8,903 nucleotides of DNA from JBAXBF01 sp034429745. Its GTDB lineage: Bacteria; Chloroflexota; Anaerolineae; Anaerolineales; DRKV01. How positions within the stretch are numbered: the stretch's first letter is position 1; each line of letters begins with the position of its first letter. Positions 6,474 through 8,903 of this stretch are shown piece by piece. The notes under the pieces are model-generated. The model had not been told where the DNA came from and searched no databases. It saw nothing but the letters and a program-made list of their open reading frames with translations. Where the stretch lies: NCBI GenBank assembly GCA_034429745.1, contig DAOUFY010000084.1, positions 1-8,903 on the forward strand, written 5' to 3'. The translations under genes were made by a program, and so were the position numbers.

Positions 6474-7211
6474 ATGGAACAAGAAATTAGTCAAAAAAAG
6501 CTAGCTGTGCTTATTGATGCAGATAACACCCAGCCGACGATTATCGCACCATTGCTCAGTGAAATAGCTAAATATGGAATTGCTACCATAAAAAGAATTT
6601 ACGGTGATTGGACAAAACCTAATCTTAAGGGATGGAAAGAAGTCTTATTGACTTATGCCATTCAACCCATTCAACAATTTGGTTATACCTCAGGTAAAAA
6701 TGCCACCGATAGTGCCATGATTATTGATGCTATGGATTTGTTATATACAGGAAAGCTTGATGGATTTTGTTTAGTCTCAAGTGATAGTGATTTTACTCGC
6801 TTAGCTTCCCGTTTGCGAGAAAGTGGGCTTATTGTATATGGTTTTGGAGAACACAAAACTCCAAAATCCTTTGTAGGTGCTTGCGATAAATTTATATACA
6901 CTGAAATTCTTTTAGAGGATGAGAATACAGAACCTCAAAAGAAGAAAAACGTTAGCGAACTAAAAGGTGATACTCGCTTAGTGAATCTACTTCGCAATGC
7001 TGTTGAAGATTCTGCTGACGAAGATGGCTGGGCTTATCTTGGTACTGTTGGGCAAAACATTGCCAATCAATTACCAGAATTCGATCCTCGTAATTATGGT
7101 TACCGCAAATTAAGCGATCTTTTACAAGCGACTCAATTATTTTCGTTAGAGAAAAGGACATTAAATAACGCCAACGTTGCCATTTACGTAAAAGATATCC
7201 GCAAAAAATAA
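6474..7211 (+). CDS. NYN-domain (PIN-like) putative ribonuclease with C-terminal LOTUS/OST-HTH-like domain
   Basis: The product has 245 residues from ATG at 6474. The N-terminal 145 residues are a LabA/DUF88-type NYN domain: LIDADN (Asp15, Asp17), ATDSAMIIDAMD (Asp79, Asp85) and SSDSDF (Asp104, Asp106), the acidic residues that bind Mg2+ or Mn2+ in PIN-like nucleases, followed by YGFGE and the SFVGACDKFIY segment typical of the family. A charged linker (EDENTEPQKKK) leads to about 166-242, whose pattern (DEDGWAYLGTVGQNI, DPRNYGYRKLSDLLQ, then a beta-rich end with VAIYVKDI) matches the LOTUS/OST-HTH fold, an RNA-binding winged helix. The architecture is widespread in bacteria; nuclease activity is expected from the intact acidic set, but substrates are mostly unknown. 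TTG at 6462 has AGAG at 6452-6455 in good spacing and would add four residues; ATG 6474 lacks a clear ribosome binding site, so the start is uncertain. Probable operon with the small gene before it. Confidence 0.9.
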   Translation: MEQEISQKKLAVLIDADNTQPTIIAPLLSEIAKYGIATIKRIYGDWTKPNLKGWKEVLLTYAIQPIQQFGYTSGKNATDSAMIIDAMDLLYTGKLDGFCLVSSDSDFTRLASRLRESGLIVYGFGEHKTPKSFVGACDKFIYTEILLEDENTEPQKKKNVSELKGDTRLVNLLRNAVEDSADEDGWAYLGTVGQNIANQLPEFDPRNYGYRKLSDLLQATQLFSLEKRTLNNANVAIYVKDIRKK

Positions 7212-7234
7212 CTTAGGGCTTTTTCATCTTCCTT

Positions 7235-8548
7235 TCAGTTATTTACAGCTTTAAAAACGATATCTTCAAGCATTGCTGTCGTTACAGATTTTGGCCTCTC
7301 TAATGGTTGCCCTAACGCTCTCGCCCATACAGCATTTGCGGTAATACCTAAAATGCGGCTTATCCCAAAAAGAACAGTGTAGAAATCAAATTCCCGTAAC
7401 CCATAGTGATAATGCAATGTTCCGCTGATTGCATCAACATTGGGATGAGGATCTTTTACTTTTCCGTATTTAGATAGTACTGCCGGCACGACCTCATATA
7501 CCAGATTAACTAATTTAAAGAGCTCATCCTCTGGAAAATACTTATTTCCAAACTCTAACTGCGCAATAAATCGCGGATCTGGTCTGCGTAATACGGCATG
7601 GCCATAGCCAGGAATCACCTTGCCTTCCTTTAACATCATCCATACGTAATTTTCCAATTCTTCTTTTGTTGGAACTCCATTAAAGTGTTCCTTTAACTCC
7701 AAAAGCCAACTTAAGCTTTCTTGATTTGCTAAACCATGCAAAGGACCTGCCAATCCATTCATTCCCGCTGAGCATGCATAATAAACATCCGATAGAGCTG
7801 AACCCACTAAATGAGATGTATGCGCACTTACATTTCCACTTTCATGATCAGAATGAATAATAAAATATAGGCGGCATAAATCAGCGTACTCTGTATTGTT
7901 CCCTTTACCAATCATTTCAGCAAAATTGGCCCCCCAATCTAAGTCCTCTCGTGGATAGATAATTTCTCCTTTTCTATACTTTAAATTATAGATATAAGCC
8001 CCTATCGAAGGTAATTTTGCCGTTAATTGAAGACTATCCTCAAGAGTTGCCTCCCAATATTCACTTTTCTTCATTCCATCCTTCAGCCGCTTTGCAAAAA
8101 TAGACTCGCGTTGCATTGCTAAAATCGCTTGAGAAAACAAAGTCATTGGATGAGAATCGCGTGGCATTGCCCGCAATACTTCATATACATATTGAGGGAC
8201 ATAATTTCTTCTTTTCCATTCTGTTTCTACTAACTCTGCCTCTTCTAAGGTTGGTATTTCTCCAACCAATAATAAATAATACAACCCACCAACTAATGGA
8301 AGTTCTGCTCCTTTACTTTTTGGCAGCAGTTGTAAAATTTCTGGTATAGAATATCCGCGCAAACGAATGCCATCTTGAGGATCTACGTAAGATATATCCG
8401 TTACTAAGGCTTTTAAGTCTCTCATCCCCCCATAAATTTGGCCAACTGTAACTTCATCAACTTTAATGTTGGCGCCATCTTTCAATAATTTAGAAACCCG
8501 TTCTTTCCAAGCCGGCAATTGCAAAGCTATTTTCTCTTTGATCAACAT
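7235..8548 (-). CDS. gltA: Citrate synthase, mitochondrial (eukaryotic-like) type
   Basis: The enzyme condenses acetyl-CoA and oxaloacetate to citrate and CoA in the cytoplasm, the entry step of the TCA cycle. ATG at 8548 is preceded by GAGGAG at 8555-8560 with a 6-nt spacer, so it is preferred over the upstream TTG at 8575. The product is 437 residues. Catalytic residues are all present: His271 (GPLHGLANQE), His317 (PGYGHAVLR) and Asp372 (NVDAISG), plus substrate-binding His235 (HSDHESGNVSAHT), Arg326, Arg398 and Arg418. These lie a constant three residues before pig-heart numbering as I recall it (274, 320, 375, 238, 329, 401, 421), showing a gap-free match to the mitochondrial enzyme's core. 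Bacterial members of this type are known, for example in Geobacteraceae. No NADH-type regulatory N-terminal extension as in E. coli is seen. It converges on the NYN gene with 23 bp between. The symbol is functional, not a claim of orthology to E. coli gltA. Confidence 0.95.
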   Translation of the reverse strand: MLIKEKIALQLPAWKERVSKLLKDGANIKVDEVTVGQIYGGMRDLKALVTDISYVDPQDGIRLRGYSIPEILQLLPKSKGAELPLVGGLYYLLLVGEIPTLEEAELVETEWKRRNYVPQYVYEVLRAMPRDSHPMTLFSQAILAMQRESIFAKRLKDGMKKSEYWEATLEDSLQLTAKLPSIGAYIYNLKYRKGEIIYPREDLDWGANFAEMIGKGNNTEYADLCRLYFIIHSDHESGNVSAHTSHLVGSALSDVYYACSAGMNGLAGPLHGLANQESLSWLLELKEHFNGVPTKEELENYVWMMLKEGKVIPGYGHAVLRRPDPRFIAQLEFGNKYFPEDELFKLVNLVYEVVPAVLSKYGKVKDPHPNVDAISGTLHYHYGLREFDFYTVLFGISRILGITANAVWARALGQPLERPKSVTTAMLEDIVFKAVNN

Positions 8549-8554
8549 TATCTT

Positions 8555-8560
8555 CTCCTC
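8555..8560 (-). promoter_or_regulatory. Ribosome binding site deciding the citrate synthase start
   Basis: GAGGAG on the minus strand lies 6 nt before the ATG at 8548. It is the clearest Shine-Dalgarno sequence at a start codon in the window and supports the 437-residue protein over the longer TTG-initiated reading. Confidence 0.85.
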
Positions 8561-8579
8561 TAAAAAAGCCGTCAATAGG

Positions 8580-8592
8580 CATTATTCTACCA
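8580..8592. repeat. Direct repeat copy 1, CATTATTCTACCA
   Basis: The 13-bp sequence CATTATTCTACCA here is identical to 8664-8676, 84 bp away (about eight helical turns). It sits 32 bp upstream of the citrate synthase ATG. On the minus (coding) strand it contains TAGAAT, a five-of-six match to a -10 box, so it may be part of a promoter or a protein-binding site. Confidence 0.5.
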
Positions 8593-8663
8593 ATATGAAA
8601 ATATTTAGTAAGTTAAGTTCAATTTTAGGAATATTTCTATAATTTTCGGTTGATCACATTCTT

Positions 8664-8676
8664 CATTATTCTACCA
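8664..8676. repeat. Direct repeat copy 2, CATTATTCTACCA
   Basis: Identical to the copy at 8580-8592. On the minus strand it also offers TAGAAT and lies just downstream, in the direction of transcription, of the TATAAT at 8682-8687. Two such copies in the upstream region of one gene suggest paired regulator sites or duplicated promoter cores. Confidence 0.5.
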
Positions 8677-8681
8677 TAATT

Positions 8682-8710
8682 ATTATAGTAATAAAGCACA
8701 CCCGAATCTA
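8682..8710 (-). promoter_or_regulatory. Weak candidate promoter of citrate synthase
   Basis: TATAAT on the minus strand at 8682-8687 is a perfect -10 hexamer; with a 17-bp spacer the -35 position (8705-8710) reads TAGATT, only three of six. The leader would be about 130 nt. In such AT-rich sequence TATAAT alone is weak evidence; the TAGAAT elements in the direct repeats are alternatives. Confidence 0.25.
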
Positions 8711-8903
8711 ATTATGCTACAGTAACTTACTCAATATTGGATCTATGAATAAAAACCATGTTACCATTTAGCACAAAAAAGCCAAGAAGCATAATATTTT
8801 TAAATCTACAAGTCGTTTGGAATCATAAAATATAAAAGAACACCAAAAATTAGGAGGTCTTTGAGAAGAGAGATACTAAATTATTGAATTTCTTAGGCAG
8901 ATA

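Larger units (their letters stand above)
8549..8903. other. AT-rich non-coding region upstream of citrate synthase
   Basis: Apart from the citrate synthase ribosome binding site, this stretch has no reading frame I would call a gene. The longest small frame, ATG at 8758 to a stop at 8833-8835 (25 codons), has no ribosome binding site. It holds a 13-bp direct repeat, a possible citrate synthase -10 box at 8682-8687, and an isolated strong Shine-Dalgarno-like AGGAGG at 8852-8857. No tRNA, riboswitch or convincing hairpin was recognised. A rightward gene may begin near or beyond the right edge. Confidence 0.6.

Noticed and set aside
7212..7234. Bidirectional terminator between the NYN gene and citrate synthase
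   Set aside because: The 23-bp gap has an A-run before and a T-run within it, but no GC-rich stem can be drawn.
8116..8349. 77-codon plus-strand frame opposite citrate synthase
   Set aside because: Antisense to the conserved citrate synthase coding region, no ribosome binding site and no family character.
8607..8731. Inverted repeat AGTAAGTTA (8607-8615) and TAACTTACT (8723-8731)
   Set aside because: Only 9 bp, arms over 100 bp apart, AT-rich; too weak to call a structure.
8758..8835. 25-codon frame from ATG 8758
   Set aside because: No Shine-Dalgarno, low-complexity AT-rich sequence and no recognisable product.
1..8903. Mobile elements, CRISPR arrays, tRNA or rRNA genes
   Set aside because: No transposase or integrase motifs, spaced repeat arrays, terminal inverted repeats or cloverleaf-like sequences were recognised on either strand.

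Overview
The window carries seven protein-coding genes on an AT-rich bacterial background. Nothing seen points to phage, transposons, CRISPR arrays or RNA genes, so this looks like ordinary chromosomal housekeeping sequence. A likely source is a member of the phylum Chloroflexota (Anaerolineae-like). The hints are a membrane protein combining zinc ribbon, LysM domains and Pro/Thr-rich linkers, a mitochondrial-type citrate synthase, and a class A penicillin-binding protein whose GT51 motif has Asn where His is usual. This assignment is an inference from protein style, not a proven identity.

Layout from left to right: (1) 1-2393, minus: class A (bifunctional) penicillin-binding protein, cut at its C-terminus by the window edge. 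(2) 2394-2545: divergent intergenic region with a strong sigma-70-type promoter (TTGACA, 17 bp, TATACT) for the rightward operon and a small dyad/direct-repeat element beside it. (3) 2546-3552, plus: two-gene operon with an ATGA overlap, a SufR-like Fe-S-sensing winged-helix regulator followed by a MIP18/DUF59 Fe-S assembly factor. (4) 3553-4740, minus: zinc ribbon, one membrane helix, two LysM domains and a C-terminal beta-rich domain; its stop codon abuts the previous operon's stop codon with no gap. (5) 4774-5988, plus: hemW, a radical SAM heme chaperone, divergent from the LysM gene across a 33-bp gap. (6) 6113-7211, plus: an unrecognised 110-residue protein, then a NYN nuclease-like protein with a C-terminal LOTUS/OST-HTH-like domain. 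(7) 7235-8548, minus: mitochondrial-type citrate synthase with its full catalytic set. (8) 8549-8903: AT-rich non-coding sequence upstream of the citrate synthase gene, containing a 13-bp direct repeat.

Functionally the middle of the window leans towards Fe-S and heme biology: SufR-like regulator, DUF59 assembly factor and the Fe-S enzyme HemW. The PBP and LysM protein are cell-envelope genes. The small protein and NYN-LOTUS protein form a probable RNA-related pair of unknown role. No clearly new system is proven here. The items most worth checking are the small-protein/NYN-LOTUS pair, the minimal sufR-DUF59 operon with its operator-like element, and the citrate synthase that is collinear with the mitochondrial enzyme.
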